A stretch of DNA of 64,000 bases from Synechococcus sp. CBW1002 (GCF_015840915.1 NZ_CP060398.1:2170001-2234000); one strand, 5' to 3'. Numbered from the stretch's first letter, positions 36,253 to 46,643 are shown. The notes: generated from the letters alone by a model not told the origin. A program made the numbers and translations.

Positions 36253-36297
36253 GCGCTCTGAGCTGGTACGGAACGGGTAATGGATCAGCTTACTGGT

Positions 36298-36336
36298 CAG
36301 CTGGACAGCCATCAGCTGGACAGCCATCAGCTGGAC
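36298..36336. repeat. 15-bp tandem repeat between rpsN and nth
   Basis: CAGCTGGACAGCCAT occurs twice in tandem and is followed by CAGCTGGAC, about 2.6 units. It lies just upstream of rpsN and downstream of nth; it probably arose by slippage. It may affect rpsN leader length. Confidence 0.8.
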
Positions 36337-36342
36337 GCCCCC

Positions 36343-37149
36343 TCATCGGCGGCCCAGGCGCCGTTCGGGATGGCTGGGGCAGAGATCGGCGATCGGACAG
36401 GTCTGGCAGAGGGGATTGCGGGCCGTGCACACCGCCCGGCCGTGAAAGATCAGCCGAATCGAGAGGTTCTGCCAGTCGGGCTGCGGCACCAGCTTCATCA
36501 GATCGGGCTCGATCCGCTGCGGCTCCCGCTGCTTGCTCAGCCCCAGCCGCTGGCTGAGCCGGCGCACGTGGGTGTCCACCGTGACACCGGCGTTGATGCC
36601 GAAGGCATGGGCCAGCACCACCGTGGCTGTCTTGCGGGCCACGCCCGGCAGCTCAAGCAGCTCCTCCATCGTCTGGGGAACCTCACCAGCGTGGCGTTCG
36701 ATCAGCAACCGTGAACTGGAGACGATGTTGCGTGCCTTGTTCCGGAAGAACCCCGTCGCGTGCACGTAGGGCTCGACGTCCTCGCCCTCCACGGCAGCGG
36801 CGGCGGCGGCATCGGGGAAGCGCGCGAACAGGGCTGGGGTCACCTGGTTGACGCGCTCATCGGTGCACTGCGCCGAGAGCATCGTGGCCACCAGGAGTTC
36901 GTAGGGCGTCCGCCAGTCAAGCGAGCAGGTGGCGTGGGGATAGAGCTGCCCCAGTCGCTCCAGAAGCAACGGTGCCCGCTGCCGTGGTGTGGGGAAACGG
37001 GACCGACGGCCGGCAGCGGCAAGGCCCGCAGAGGTGGTTGGCGCGGTGGCTGCGGAGGTGTGCTCCTGAAGTTCAGGTCCCGGGGAACGATGGGGGCTGC
37101 CCGGTGGATCGCTGGTCGCATCGTGGGGAATGACCAGTGGCGTACTCAT
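36343..37149 (-). CDS. nth: Endonuclease III
   Basis: DNA glycosylase/AP lyase for oxidised pyrimidines. 268 residues; the first about 50 are a Pro/Ala/Thr-rich extension and the start may be internal. The HhH region ELLELPGVARKTATVVLAHA contains the catalytic lysine, and the catalytic Asp is in GVTVDTHVRRLSQRL. The iron-sulfur ligands are in order: CTARNPLCQTCPIADLC (C-x6-C-x2-C-x5-C). Complete. Confidence 0.92.
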   Translation of the reverse strand: MSTPLVIPHDATSDPPGSPHRSPGPELQEHTSAATAPTTSAGLAAAGRRSRFPTPRQRAPLLLERLGQLYPHATCSLDWRTPYELLVATMLSAQCTDERVNQVTPALFARFPDAAAAAAVEGEDVEPYVHATGFFRNKARNIVSSSRLLIERHAGEVPQTMEELLELPGVARKTATVVLAHAFGINAGVTVDTHVRRLSQRLGLSKQREPQRIEPDLMKLVPQPDWQNLSIRLIFHGRAVCTARNPLCQTCPIADLCPSHPERRLGRR

Positions 37150-37231
37150 CGACGCGGCGCTCTGAAGTGACTGGTTGGCTCGGAGGATTGGCTTCGGCCC
37201 CAGCGGGGGCCAGGACTCAGCAGCACATCCC

Positions 37232-38320
37232 TCAGCGGCTCATCAGCTGCTGGATGGCGGGCAACTGGCTGGTGTCCTTGACGATCAGCACCACGCTCAG
37301 CCCCACCAGGAACACGAAACCGGATTGGAGGAACGCCATCTGGAGGCGGTCCGGCAGGGGTCTCCCCCGCAGACCTTCCAGCAGCAGCAGCACGAACTGA
37401 CCACCGTCCAACAGGGGGAGCGGCAGGGCGTTGAGCACCGCCAGGTTGATCGAGATCAGCGCTGTGAACAGAAACAGGCTGTCGCCGCCCTGCTTCGCCA
37501 GGGAGGCACCCATCTCGACAATCTTGACCGGACCGGACACCTGGCCGGCGGTTTCACCGAAGTGGGTGGCCAGGGTGACAAACCCGTCGACCGTGCGGCG
37601 GGTCAGCACCGCAAACTGGCGATTGGCCTGGAGCATCGGTTCGAGCGGGCCTGTGGGGGCCCGGAACACCTCGCTGCCGTTGGGTTGGAGCTGGGCGCCG
37701 ATGCGGCCGATGCCGCCCTGATCGTCAGGGGTGAGCTCCAGAGTGACCCGGCCGTCACCGCGCGCCGCCTCGAGGCGCAGGCTCCGTTGCGGCGCCGCCT
37801 TGATCTCGTCCACCAGATCGGCCACGGCCTGCTGGCCTCCCTGGAGTTCCACGCCCTCCAACCGCACGATCCGATCCCCCGGCAGCAGGCCGGCGGCCGC
37901 AGCAGGCTGACCGGGCTGGACCGCCGCCACCAGCACCCCGGGAGTGGCACTGAAGCCGGCTGGAATGCCCACCACCACGCCCTGGGCCACCAGCACCAGC
38001 CAGGCCAGGAGCAGGTTGGCCATCACGCCGGCGGCAATCACCAGGGCCCGCTGGGGCAGCGGCCGATTGCGCAGCAGATCCGGATCATCGGCGGGAAAGG
38101 CGCAGTCGTCCTCATCGTCGGGGAAGGCGACGAAGCCCCCCAGGGGGATGGCCCGCAGGGCGAACTGCACGCCCCGGCGGCGGCGTTCCAGCAGCACCGG
38201 GCCGAAACCGATCGAGAAGCTGCTGACCCGGATGCCCTGCCAGGTGGCGGCAAAGAAATGACCCGCTTCGTGCACCACGATCAGACCAGCCAGGATCGCC
38301 AGTGCGGTGAGAACACCCAT
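37232..38320 (-). CDS. rseP: Site-2 membrane metalloprotease, RseP family
   Basis: Intramembrane zinc protease that cuts membrane-anchored regulators or leader peptides. 362 residues. HEAGH in TM1 (LIVVHEAGHFFAATWQG) is the zinc site. A PDZ domain lies at about residues 115-200 (PGQPAAAAGLLPGDRIVRLE). The second metal motif is NALPLPLLDGGQ in the penultimate helix. Lies immediately downstream of serS (20 bp) on the same strand. Confidence 0.92.
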   Translation of the reverse strand: MGVLTALAILAGLIVVHEAGHFFAATWQGIRVSSFSIGFGPVLLERRRRGVQFALRAIPLGGFVAFPDDEDDCAFPADDPDLLRNRPLPQRALVIAAGVMANLLLAWLVLVAQGVVVGIPAGFSATPGVLVAAVQPGQPAAAAGLLPGDRIVRLEGVELQGGQQAVADLVDEIKAAPQRSLRLEAARGDGRVTLELTPDDQGGIGRIGAQLQPNGSEVFRAPTGPLEPMLQANRQFAVLTRRTVDGFVTLATHFGETAGQVSGPVKIVEMGASLAKQGGDSLFLFTALISINLAVLNALPLPLLDGGQFVLLLLEGLRGRPLPDRLQMAFLQSGFVFLVGLSVVLIVKDTSQLPAIQQLMSR

Positions 38321-38340
38321 GCAGGCTCAGTCCACGCAGT

Positions 38341-39636
38341 TCAACCCATTGTGGTGGGTGAGGTGCTGGCGATGTGGTCGCTGCCGAAGTAGGGGACCAG
38401 CGCCGCCGGCAGCCGCACACTGCCATCGCTCTGTTGCCCGTTCTCGAGCAGGGCGGCCATGGTGCGCCCCACCGCCAGACCACTGCCGTTGAGGGTGTGG
38501 ACCAAGCGGGTGCCCTTGCCTTCCTTCATGCGAATCGCGGAGCGGCGGGCCTGGAAGTCGCCGCAGGTGCTGCAGCTCGAGATCTCGCGATAGGCACCGG
38601 CGCCCGGCAGCCAGACCTCCAGGTCATAGGTGCGGGCCGCCGAGAAGCCCAGATCGCCGGTGCAGAGCTCGATCGTGCGGTAGGGGAGATCCAGGGCCTC
38701 GAGCACGGCCTCCGCATCGGCCGTGAGCTGGGCATGGGCCGCCTCGGAGTGATCGGGGTGGCAGAACCAGTACAACTCGACCTTGTGGAACTGGTGCAAC
38801 CGGATCAGCCCCCGGGTGTCGCGCCCGTAGGAGCCGGCCTCGCGGCGGAAACAGGGGGTGAAGGCCACGTAGCGGAGCGGCAACTGGTCGGCCGGAATGA
38901 CCTCATCGCGATGCAGTGAGGTGACCGGCACCTCGGCGGTGGGGGTGAGCCAGAGGTCGTCGTCGGCGCAGCGGAAGCTTTCCTCGGCGAACTTGGGCAG
39001 CTGGCCCGAGCCGGTGAGGCTGGCGCTGTTCACCAGGATCGGCGGCAGCACCTCGCGGTACCCCTTGCTGGCGTGGAGATCGATCATGAAGTTGATCAGG
39101 GCCCGCTCCAGCCGTGCGCCCTGGCCCAGCAAGGTCACGAAACGGCTCTGGGCGATGCGCACGCTCCTCTCGGTCTCGAACAGCCCCAACCGCTCGGCGA
39201 TCTGCCAGTGCTCCTGGAGGCCGGAGGCTTCGCGCGGGGTTCCCCAGCGCTTCACCTCCACGTTGTCAGCTTCGCTGCGACCATCCGGCGTTTCAGCCGC
39301 CGGCAGGTTGGGAAGGGTGAGCAGCCGGTCACGCAGCTGGGCCGAGAGCTGCTTCTCCCGTTCATCCAGCTCCGCCACCTGCCCCTTGAGGCGGTTGCCG
39401 GCGTCGCGCAGCTCCTGGACAGCCTCGCCGCGGGGGTCTGCGCCTGCCTTGATGCGCTGGCCGACCTCCTTGCCAACCCGGTTTCCCTCGGCCTGCAGGT
39501 CGCTGCGCTGTTCTTCCAGATCGCGTTGTTGCTGGGCGGTCTGCTGCAGATCGCCGAGATCGAGCACCATGCCGCGCCGCCCGAGTTGCTGGCTGATCCA
39601 CTCGGGGTTATCGCGCAGCAGGCGCTGATCCAGCAC
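38341..39636 (-). CDS. serS: Serine--tRNA ligase
   Basis: 431 residues from GTG 39636 (MLDQRLLRDNPEWISQQLGR). The N-terminal tRNA-binding coiled coil occupies residues 30-105. The class II core has motif 2 in TPCFRREAGSYGRDTRGLIR and motif 3 in NGSGLAVGRTMAALLENGQQ. A serine-binding TAEVPVTSLH segment is present. Complete and of normal length. Confidence 0.95.
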   Translation of the reverse strand: MLDQRLLRDNPEWISQQLGRRGMVLDLGDLQQTAQQQRDLEEQRSDLQAEGNRVGKEVGQRIKAGADPRGEAVQELRDAGNRLKGQVAELDEREKQLSAQLRDRLLTLPNLPAAETPDGRSEADNVEVKRWGTPREASGLQEHWQIAERLGLFETERSVRIAQSRFVTLLGQGARLERALINFMIDLHASKGYREVLPPILVNSASLTGSGQLPKFAEESFRCADDDLWLTPTAEVPVTSLHRDEVIPADQLPLRYVAFTPCFRREAGSYGRDTRGLIRLHQFHKVELYWFCHPDHSEAAHAQLTADAEAVLEALDLPYRTIELCTGDLGFSAARTYDLEVWLPGAGAYREISSCSTCGDFQARRSAIRMKEGKGTRLVHTLNGSGLAVGRTMAALLENGQQSDGSVRLPAALVPYFGSDHIASTSPTTMG

Positions 39637-39709
39637 AGTCAGAGGGGCAGTTGCCCGCAGCCTAAGGGCCGGGGATCAGGACTTCCGGCCCTGTTCTGCC
39701 AGGCCGGCT

Positions 39710-39991
39710 TCAGAGCACCTGCACCACTTCGCTCACTTCAGGAATCGATTCACGCAGCTTGCGCTCGATGCCCATCTTGAGGGTCATGGTGCTGCTGGGG
39801 CAGGAACCGCAGGCCCCCTGCAGACGCACTTTGACGATCGGGCCATCGATCTCCACCACTTCCACGTTGCCGCCGTCCGCCATCAGGTAGGGACGCAGCT
39901 CATCGAGCACCCTCTCCACATTCTCGATGGTGAGCGCGCGTGGATCGGCGGTCAGCGCGCTGGATTCGGAGGTGGGGGTGTCGGTGCTCAT
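39710..39991 (-). CDS. NifU-like C-terminal domain iron-sulfur scaffold
   Basis: About 93 residues from ATG 39991 (another ATG lies three codons upstream at 40000). It is a stand-alone NifU C-terminal domain with the cluster-binding CxxC in [19 protein letters not shown]. In cyanobacteria this small NifU/Nfu protein is the principal scaffold for iron-sulfur assembly serving photosystem I. Complete. Confidence 0.92.
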   Translation of the reverse strand: MSTDTPTSESSALTADPRALTIENVERVLDELRPYLMADGGNVEVVEIDGPIVKVRLQGACGSCPSSTMTLKMGIERKLRESIPEVSEVVQVL

Positions 39992-40064
39992 GGCTTCCAT
40001 GCGTCGGTCGTCAGATTCACCTTAGAAAGACCGCCGCCGGGCTGGTTGCCGCGGAGCTGTTCGC

Positions 40065-40655
40065 TCAGGAGTGATCCAGCTCGGAGAAGAGACTGTCGCT
40101 GGGATCCTGTTTCCCTGCTGCCTTCCAGCGGATCACAAGGGCCTGAATATTTTTGCGGTAATCGGCGTGCCGTCGCAGGCTCACCACCAGATAGGCCGCA
40201 AAGGAGGGGAGCCCAAGCAGCAGCAGTGGCGGGGAGATGAGTCCAGCAAGCACGGCCAGCAGCAGCAGCACGACGGCGTAGAGGGCCGTGGTCCGGTCGA
40301 ACTGGCCGGGAGGAACACGCCGTCCGGTGGAGAGTGCCCAGGCAAGGGCTCGGATCTCGAAGGGTTTGGTACGGAACTGCACCTTCTGGTCGCCCAGAGC
40401 CATGCCGCTCCAGCGCGTTCGGCCTTCCGCAAGTTTCGAAAGCAACCGGGCCCGCTGACTGACCGCACGCTGCACGGCCCACATCGGCAGCCTGGCAATC
40501 AATTCGCCATCCGCATCGCTGAGGGCGTAGCCGATCTGCGTGTGCCGGGATCGTTCCAGGGAGGCCTGCCGTCCGGGATCGACTTTGCCGCGGCGACGGG
40601 CCACGTCCTGGGCGGCTGCGAACAGGGCTGCCTCATGGCCGACGCGCTGTGTCAT
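40065..40655 (-). CDS. Hypothetical membrane protein, 196 residues
   Basis: The N-terminal 120 residues are soluble and basic (VARRRGKVDPGRQASLERSR, MWAVQRAVSQRARLLSKLAE). Two adjacent hydrophobic segments follow at about residues 125-160 (AVVLLLLAVLAGLISPPLLL, LGLPSFAAYLVVSL), then a basic C-terminal helix. It is probably anchored by a helical hairpin with both ends cytoplasmic. Not recognised. Lies between the NifU-like gene and lepA, divergent from lepA. Confidence 0.65.
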   Translation of the reverse strand: MTQRVGHEAALFAAAQDVARRRGKVDPGRQASLERSRHTQIGYALSDADGELIARLPMWAVQRAVSQRARLLSKLAEGRTRWSGMALGDQKVQFRTKPFEIRALAWALSTGRRVPPGQFDRTTALYAVVLLLLAVLAGLISPPLLLLGLPSFAAYLVVSLRRHADYRKNIQALVIRWKAAGKQDPSDSLFSELDHS

Positions 40656-40919
40656 GGATCGCTTCGGAATGGCAGGCGAACGAAGAAGCCCAGACCAGTC
40701 AGGGCAGGCCCGGTGGTGCCCCGGGGCTAGGCAGCGGAAGAACCGTGCAGAGCCTGGAGAACCCCGCTGGCAGATCCTTCAGGCCTCCAGCTGAAGCCGC
40801 ACCTGGGCAGGAGGTTAGGCAGCTCCACTTCCCATGGCCAGGGTGGGGACTCCAGCCGGGCACAACAGCCCTTCTAGGATCGAGACTCTTCCGGTGCCCC
40901 GAAGGGATCTGCCCGCGCG

Positions 40920-42728
<1,809 letters not shown>

Positions 42729-42814
42729 GACTGCGCTCCCACCGGATCGCCCCCTGTTGGCAATCCCCTGTCCGCGGTGGGGAACCCTGATGGCGTCGTT
42801 GCTGATGCATCGGG

Positions 42815-43411
42815 ATGGAACAGCAGGCACCGTGGAGGACACCATGGGGAGTGCGAAGACGTGCCGGAATCGAGCCATCCGGTGGCTTTGCCCTGCCCCT
42901 GGCCATGGGCACAGCCCTGGTGCTGCTGCTGAGTGGACTGTCGATCCAGACCACTGCCCTGCAGGGGCAGGCCGTCCTGGTGGCGGCCAGCCGATCGCGG
43001 CAGGCGGAGGATGACCTGGCCTCGGCGGCGGAGCAGCTGGTGGCCACCCTGGTGCAGCAGCATCCCTGCCTGCTGCCTCTGTCCCTGGCGGACTGGTCCG
43101 AGAGCGGGCTCAGCTGCACGGATCCGGCCAGTAGGGAGCACTTGATCGCCGCGACCATCGATCTTCCGGATCAGCCGGCCATGGGCTATCGCCTGCTGCA
43201 CTGGCAGCCCAGCGCTGACCTGGCAGCCGAAGCGCCAGGGTCGGGCGAAAGGCAGCTGGTCCAGACCCTGGAGCTGGAGCTGGCCGGGACCGGAGCCGGC
43301 GGGACCTCCCCAAGGGCCCAGTTCGTGGTGACGCTGGCTCAGGACACCGCCACTGAAGCCTGGCGGGTGCAGCGACTGCACGAGCTGGGTCTGCGGGGGA
43401 CGCAGCGATGA
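42815..43411 (+). CDS. PilX-like minor pilin candidate
   Basis: 198 residues. After a 20-residue basic/polar leader comes GGFALPLAMGTALVLLLSGLS, a type IV pilin-like hydrophobic helix preceded by Gly-Gly-Phe (prepilin peptidase-like) but lacking the usual Glu5; this fits the PilX class. The rest is exported and contains two cysteines (HPCLLPL, GLSCTDP) that may pair. First of four overlapping genes; the next ATG overlaps its stop. Confidence 0.62.
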   Translation: MEQQAPWRTPWGVRRRAGIEPSGGFALPLAMGTALVLLLSGLSIQTTALQGQAVLVAASRSRQAEDDLASAAEQLVATLVQQHPCLLPLSLADWSESGLSCTDPASREHLIAATIDLPDQPAMGYRLLHWQPSADLAAEAPGSGERQLVQTLELELAGTGAGGTSPRAQFVVTLAQDTATEAWRVQRLHELGLRGTQR

Positions 43412-44073
43412 GCCTGCTCGAGACCACCGTGGCCGCCGTGATTGTGTCCGGCGCCGCGAGCTGCTCCCTGCACCTCTGGGGCCTGGGCACCACCTGGAGC
43501 CAGCGGATGGATCAGCAGCGCCTGGGTTCCACCCGTCTGGAGAGCGAACTGGTTGCCAGCCTGGCCCGGCTCCACAACGCTGCCGGGCAGATGGATCCCG
43601 CACTCCCTTGCCCGGAGGCTGCGGAGCGGGCCCTGGCTCTGCTGACCCAGACCCCGGTGACGGAGGAGGGAGTGCAGCGGACCGTGCAACAGCGAGGCGT
43701 AGCTCTGCTGCTGCAGCTGAGCAGTACCGAGCCGCCCCTGAAGCGTCAGCGACTGCTCCATCCGATCGCCCTGGGGCTTTGCAGGAGCCAGCCACGGCAA
43801 GCCTTGCCGGCCCCCCCGCCGGACCCTCCCTTGGACCCACCGGTGGATGTCGATCCAGCCACCACAGATCCAGCAGTGACAGATCCAACACCCACAGACC
43901 CAGCCACCACCGATCCAGCGACCAGCAATCCATCAGCGCCTGATGCAGCCGCCAAGGATCCAGGCTCAGCAGGATCTGGCACTGACTTGAGCGCCACCTC
44001 GAGCACCGACCTGGCCAGGGGCACCGTCGCCTTGAGTCAGACGACAGCGGGAGGGAACGATGGCACTCCCTAG
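43408..44073 (+). CDS. Pilin-like protein with Pro/Thr/Asp-rich tail
   Basis: 221 residues. It begins MSLLETTVAAVIVSGAASCS, a pilin-like N-terminal helix with Glu at position 5 relative to Met1, as if the leader were almost absent. The middle is helical. Residues 130-180 are a low-complexity repeat of (D)PATTDPA-type units rich in Pro, Thr and Asp, likely an extended stalk. Overlaps the next gene by 14 bp. Likely a minor pseudopilin of the PilV/GspI kind, by position and size. Confidence 0.58.
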   Translation: MSLLETTVAAVIVSGAASCSLHLWGLGTTWSQRMDQQRLGSTRLESELVASLARLHNAAGQMDPALPCPEAAERALALLTQTPVTEEGVQRTVQQRGVALLLQLSSTEPPLKRQRLLHPIALGLCRSQPRQALPAPPPDPPLDPPVDVDPATTDPAVTDPTPTDPATTDPATSNPSAPDAAAKDPGSAGSGTDLSATSSTDLARGTVALSQTTAGGNDGTP

Positions 44074-44614
44074 GCGCCGCTTCTGGCCAGAACCGGATTG
44101 GAGCGCTCCGGCAGCAGGCTTCAGCCTCGCGGAGCTGCTGGTCACGGTGGCGGTGCTGTTGCTGCTCGCAGCTATGGCGATCGGAGGGGCCCAGGGCTCG
44201 CTGGCCACCTTGCGGGTGGAGAGCGCGGCGCGGCGGGTGCTGCTCGGGCTCAGTGAAGGGCGCGCCTGCGCTGAGCGACGTGGTGAACCCTGCGCCCTGA
44301 GCCTCACGGCCGATGGCTGGCAGGAGCCTGCGACGGGCAGCCTGCCGGCCTGCCGGGAGGGGCGCATCGATCTGACCGAGGCCATCGATGGCGGGGCCAT
44401 CCGCCTGGTCGACAACCTGCCGGAGCTGGTGCGATTCAGCAGCAATGGCCTGGTGCTCGACGGCGGCACCGTGGTGCTCTCCGCCGATGGCACGGAGCTA
44501 CGCCGCTGCCTGGTGATGGCGCTGCCTCTGGGGGTCGTGCGCCTCGGCCGCTACGGCGGCGATCCCGGAGCCACGCCGATCAGCGACCAGTGCCGACCGG
44601 ATCCCACCCTGTGA
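44060..44614 (+). CDS. GspH/FimT-type pseudopilin
   Basis: 184 residues. The class III signal is clear: a 19-residue polar leader, then AGFSLAELLVTVAVLLLLAA, with Gly at -1, Phe at +1 and Glu at +5. The C-terminal domain has CAERRGEPCALSLTADGWQE, typical of GspH/FimT, where the first strand follows a short helix. The gene sits in a four-gene minor pilin cluster. Probably a subunit of the type IV pilus tip used for twitching or DNA uptake. Confidence 0.78.
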   Translation: MALPRRRFWPEPDWSAPAAGFSLAELLVTVAVLLLLAAMAIGGAQGSLATLRVESAARRVLLGLSEGRACAERRGEPCALSLTADGWQEPATGSLPACREGRIDLTEAIDGGAIRLVDNLPELVRFSSNGLVLDGGTVVLSADGTELRRCLVMALPLGVVRLGRYGGDPGATPISDQCRPDPTL

Positions 44615-45195
44615 CCACCATGCAACGCCTCCGATGCCAGCCATCTCCAGCCACCGCCTTCACCCTGCTGGAGCTGCTGCTGGCGCTCAGCCTGGGCCTG
44701 CTCCTGTGTGGCGTGATCGTGCAGGGTCTGCTGGCTGAAGGGCGCAACAGCCAGCGCTTTGGCCGTCATCTCCGGGAGCGCCAGTCGCAGTGGCGCTCCC
44801 TCGAACTGGTGCGCCACGACGTGCGGCAGTCCACCGCTGCAGAAGCAGGGCCCGGCGACGCCACCGCCACCTGCGGACTGGCCGGCCGCACGGCGGTTCT
44901 GCAGCTGCAGGCGGCCCAGGGCCGGATCACCTATTCCGTCGGGGCCGCGCCGAGTGCGATCTGGCGCGGCCGGGTGCTGATGCGATGCGGTCCCGCCTTC
45001 GGGTTATACGGCGAACTCAGCAGCGGTGATGCCCAGAGCCGCGTGGTGATCGATGGGCTGCCCCGGGACGGTGCGGGGTTCACCGCGCGCCTCGATGGCC
45101 GTGGCGGCCTGGAGCTCACCCTGCGCCAGGCCTTCGATCTGGCGGAGGGCCGCACCCAGGACCTGGAATCGAAGCTCACGGTGGCGGCGCCCTGA
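44611..45195 (+). CDS. PilW/GspJ-type minor pilin
   Basis: About 194 residues from GTG 44611 (overlapping the previous stop) or ATG 44620. The leader ends ATAFTLLELLLALSLGLLLC: Ala-Phe-Thr-Leu-Leu-Glu, with Glu5. Following residues resemble PilW/GspJ (RSLELVRHDVRQSTAAEAGP). Two cysteines (ATCGLAG, LMRCGPA) may form a disulfide. Last gene of the pilin cluster. Its 3' end is next to the ATPase ruin on the opposite strand. Confidence 0.72.
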   Translation: MTTMQRLRCQPSPATAFTLLELLLALSLGLLLCGVIVQGLLAEGRNSQRFGRHLRERQSQWRSLELVRHDVRQSTAAEAGPGDATATCGLAGRTAVLQLQAAQGRITYSVGAAPSAIWRGRVLMRCGPAFGLYGELSSGDAQSRVVIDGLPRDGAGFTARLDGRGGLELTLRQAFDLAEGRTQDLESKLTVAAP

Positions 45196-45201
45196 GGCCC
45201 C

Positions 45202-45785
45202 TCAGGCTGCGCTGTCGTCGTGGGCGAAGCGGCTGTCGAGGAAATCGAGTGCCTGGTTGCGCAGGCCGTAATCGATCCGATCCTCCATGATTCCTCGCGG
45301 TTCCTGGGCCGCGGGAAGGTGATCTCAAGAATCTCACCGATCTTCGCCGAGGGGCCGTTGGTCATCACCCCCATCCGATCAGCCAGGAACAGCGCCTCGT
45401 CGATGTCATGGGTGATCATCAGCACCTCCGGCCGGATCGCCAGGGCCCGGGCGATCGCCACCCGTTGCTTCATCCCACCGGAGAGCTGCGGGATCTTTGT
45501 CTCGGCCGCTTCGGTAAGCCCCACCATGGCGAGGTGCTCCCGGTTGATCTCCTTCTTCTCACGCGCCGACAGATCTGGCTTGACCGAATCGATCGCCAGG
45601 TAGACGTTCTCGTAGGCGGTGAACCAGGGCAGCAACGCATAGCCCTGGAACACCACCATTCGATCGGGGCCGGACCTGGTGATCCGGTTGCCGTGCAGCA
45701 CCACCTGGCCATCACTGGGAGTGGAGAAGCCCGAGGCCATGTTCAGCAGGTTGGAGTTGCCGCAACCGGCGCGGGCGATCGCCCG
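45202..45785 (-). pseudogene. Remnant of an NrtD/CmpD/CynD-type ABC transporter ATPase
   Basis: The minus strand reads LLNMASGFSTPSDGQVVLHG, then DRMVVFQGYALLPWFTAYEN, LSGGMKQRVAIARALAIRPE, then directly MITHDIDEALFLADRM. In a second frame comes IMEDRIDYGLRNQALDFLDS, ending FAHDDSAA. These are the hallmarks of nitrate/bicarbonate/cyanate importer ATPases. Lesions: the N-terminus is missing, Walker A is changed (GCGNSN instead of GCGKST), about 35 residues including Walker B are deleted in frame between two VLM-like sequences, and there is a frameshift near 45290. It cannot be a working ATPase. Which substrate class it served is undecidable. Confidence 0.8.
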
Positions 45786-45786
45786 C
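45771..45786. repeat. 16-bp palindrome containing a HIP1 octamer
   Basis: GCGGGCGATCGCCCGC is a perfect palindrome whose centre is the cyanobacterial HIP1 octamer GCGATCGC. It marks the joint between two gene ruins on opposite strands. Confidence 0.85.
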
Positions 45787-46208
45787 CCGTTTCGCACCCT
45801 GCTGCAGCTGGATCTGGAGCGGCCCGTGGGGCTCGACACCGATCAGCTCGGCAGCTTCGATGGGCGGCGGCCACGGCCAGGGGGAGCGGAGGACGCCTGC
45901 CGCCGCAAGGCCCAGTTGGGCATGGACATCCTCGGCCTGCCGCTGGGCCTCGCCAGCGAGGGCAGCTTCAGCTCACACCCGGCTCTGCCCATCCTGGGGC
46001 CGGCCTGAAGCTGATGGTGTTCCTGGATCAGGACCACGATCTGGAGATCTGGGAGCGGCTGGAGATGAACCAGGGACTTCCCTGCGGCTGGTGCGGATGG
46101 CCCACCTCCCTGGCCCGCGCCGAGCGATTCGGCTGTGTCAGCTGCTCCCACACCGCGGAACGTCCCCGCTGCGTGCGTGGAACCCGCGCCGCCGTCAGGA
46201 CGATCTGA
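45787..46208 (+). pseudogene. Remnant of a DUF6671-like protein
   Basis: The plus strand reads TLLQLDLERPVGLDTDQLGS, RKAQLGMDILGLPLGLASEG, SFSSHPALPILGPA and stops. A second frame continues LMVFLDQDHDLEIWERLE and then GLPCGWCGWPTSLARAERFG with a following C-x2-C pair (CVSCSH). The pattern of D-T-D-x-(F/L)-G-(S/T)-F, ASEGSF-x-x-HP and a C-terminal zinc ribbon is what I recall for DUF6671. The N-terminus and an internal section are absent and at least one frameshift is present, so it is a ruin. Family name is from memory. Confidence 0.6.
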
Positions 46209-46217
46209 TACGTCGGA

Positions 46218-46249
46218 ATCCCGGCCATGTGCAGGTACACAGCCGGGAT
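46218..46249. terminator. Hairpin downstream of sbtB
   Basis: ATCCCGGC and GCCGGGAT enclose a 16-nt loop with an inner TGTG/CACA pair. It lies 25 bases after the sbtB stop. There is no clear T tract in the sbtB direction, so its role as terminator is tentative. A GATCA triple repeat lies between it and sbtB. Confidence 0.4.
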
Positions 46250-46274
46250 AGAAAACGGACCAGATCAGATCAGA

Positions 46275-46589
46275 TCAGAACTTGTGATCGCGCAGGGCTT
46301 CCACCTGGTAGATATAGGTGATGATCGAGTAGTCAGCGTAAAACTTGGCTTCGATCTCATGGGTGATCTTGTCGGCCAGCTCGCGGGTGCCAGTGAGCAC
46401 CTCGATTTTTACATTGGAGAGAGTGTGCGAGACGACTGGATCTCCCGTGGAGCGCACATTGCGACTACCTTCCCCACCAGCTGAATTTACGGTATAGCCG
46501 GTGGCACCTGCCGCCTTGATGAGCTTGATGAGTTTCTTGGAGAGGATTTCCTCCGCAACGATCACCAGCTTCCAGACTTGTTGACTCAT
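46275..46589 (-). CDS. sbtB: SbtB, PII-like regulator of bicarbonate transport
   Basis: 104 residues. A PII-like ferredoxin fold with [20 protein letters not shown], a T-loop region [16 protein letters not shown] and [20 protein letters not shown]. SbtB binds adenine nucleotides (including cAMP) and gates SbtA. The protein ends VEALRDHKF and lacks the C-terminal Cys-Gly-Pro-x-Gly-Cys redox loop described for Synechocystis SbtB. Ribosome-binding site GGAGGT precedes the ATG by about 7 bases. Lies 54 bp downstream of sbtA on the same strand. Confidence 0.92.
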   Translation of the reverse strand: MSQQVWKLVIVAEEILSKKLIKLIKAAGATGYTVNSAGGEGSRNVRSTGDPVVSHTLSNVKIEVLTGTRELADKITHEIEAKFYADYSIITYIYQVEALRDHKF

Positions 46590-46643
46590 GACTTTGACCT
46601 CCGAGCGGTTGTAGTTGTGAAGGGTTTAAGACTGAGAACTATC

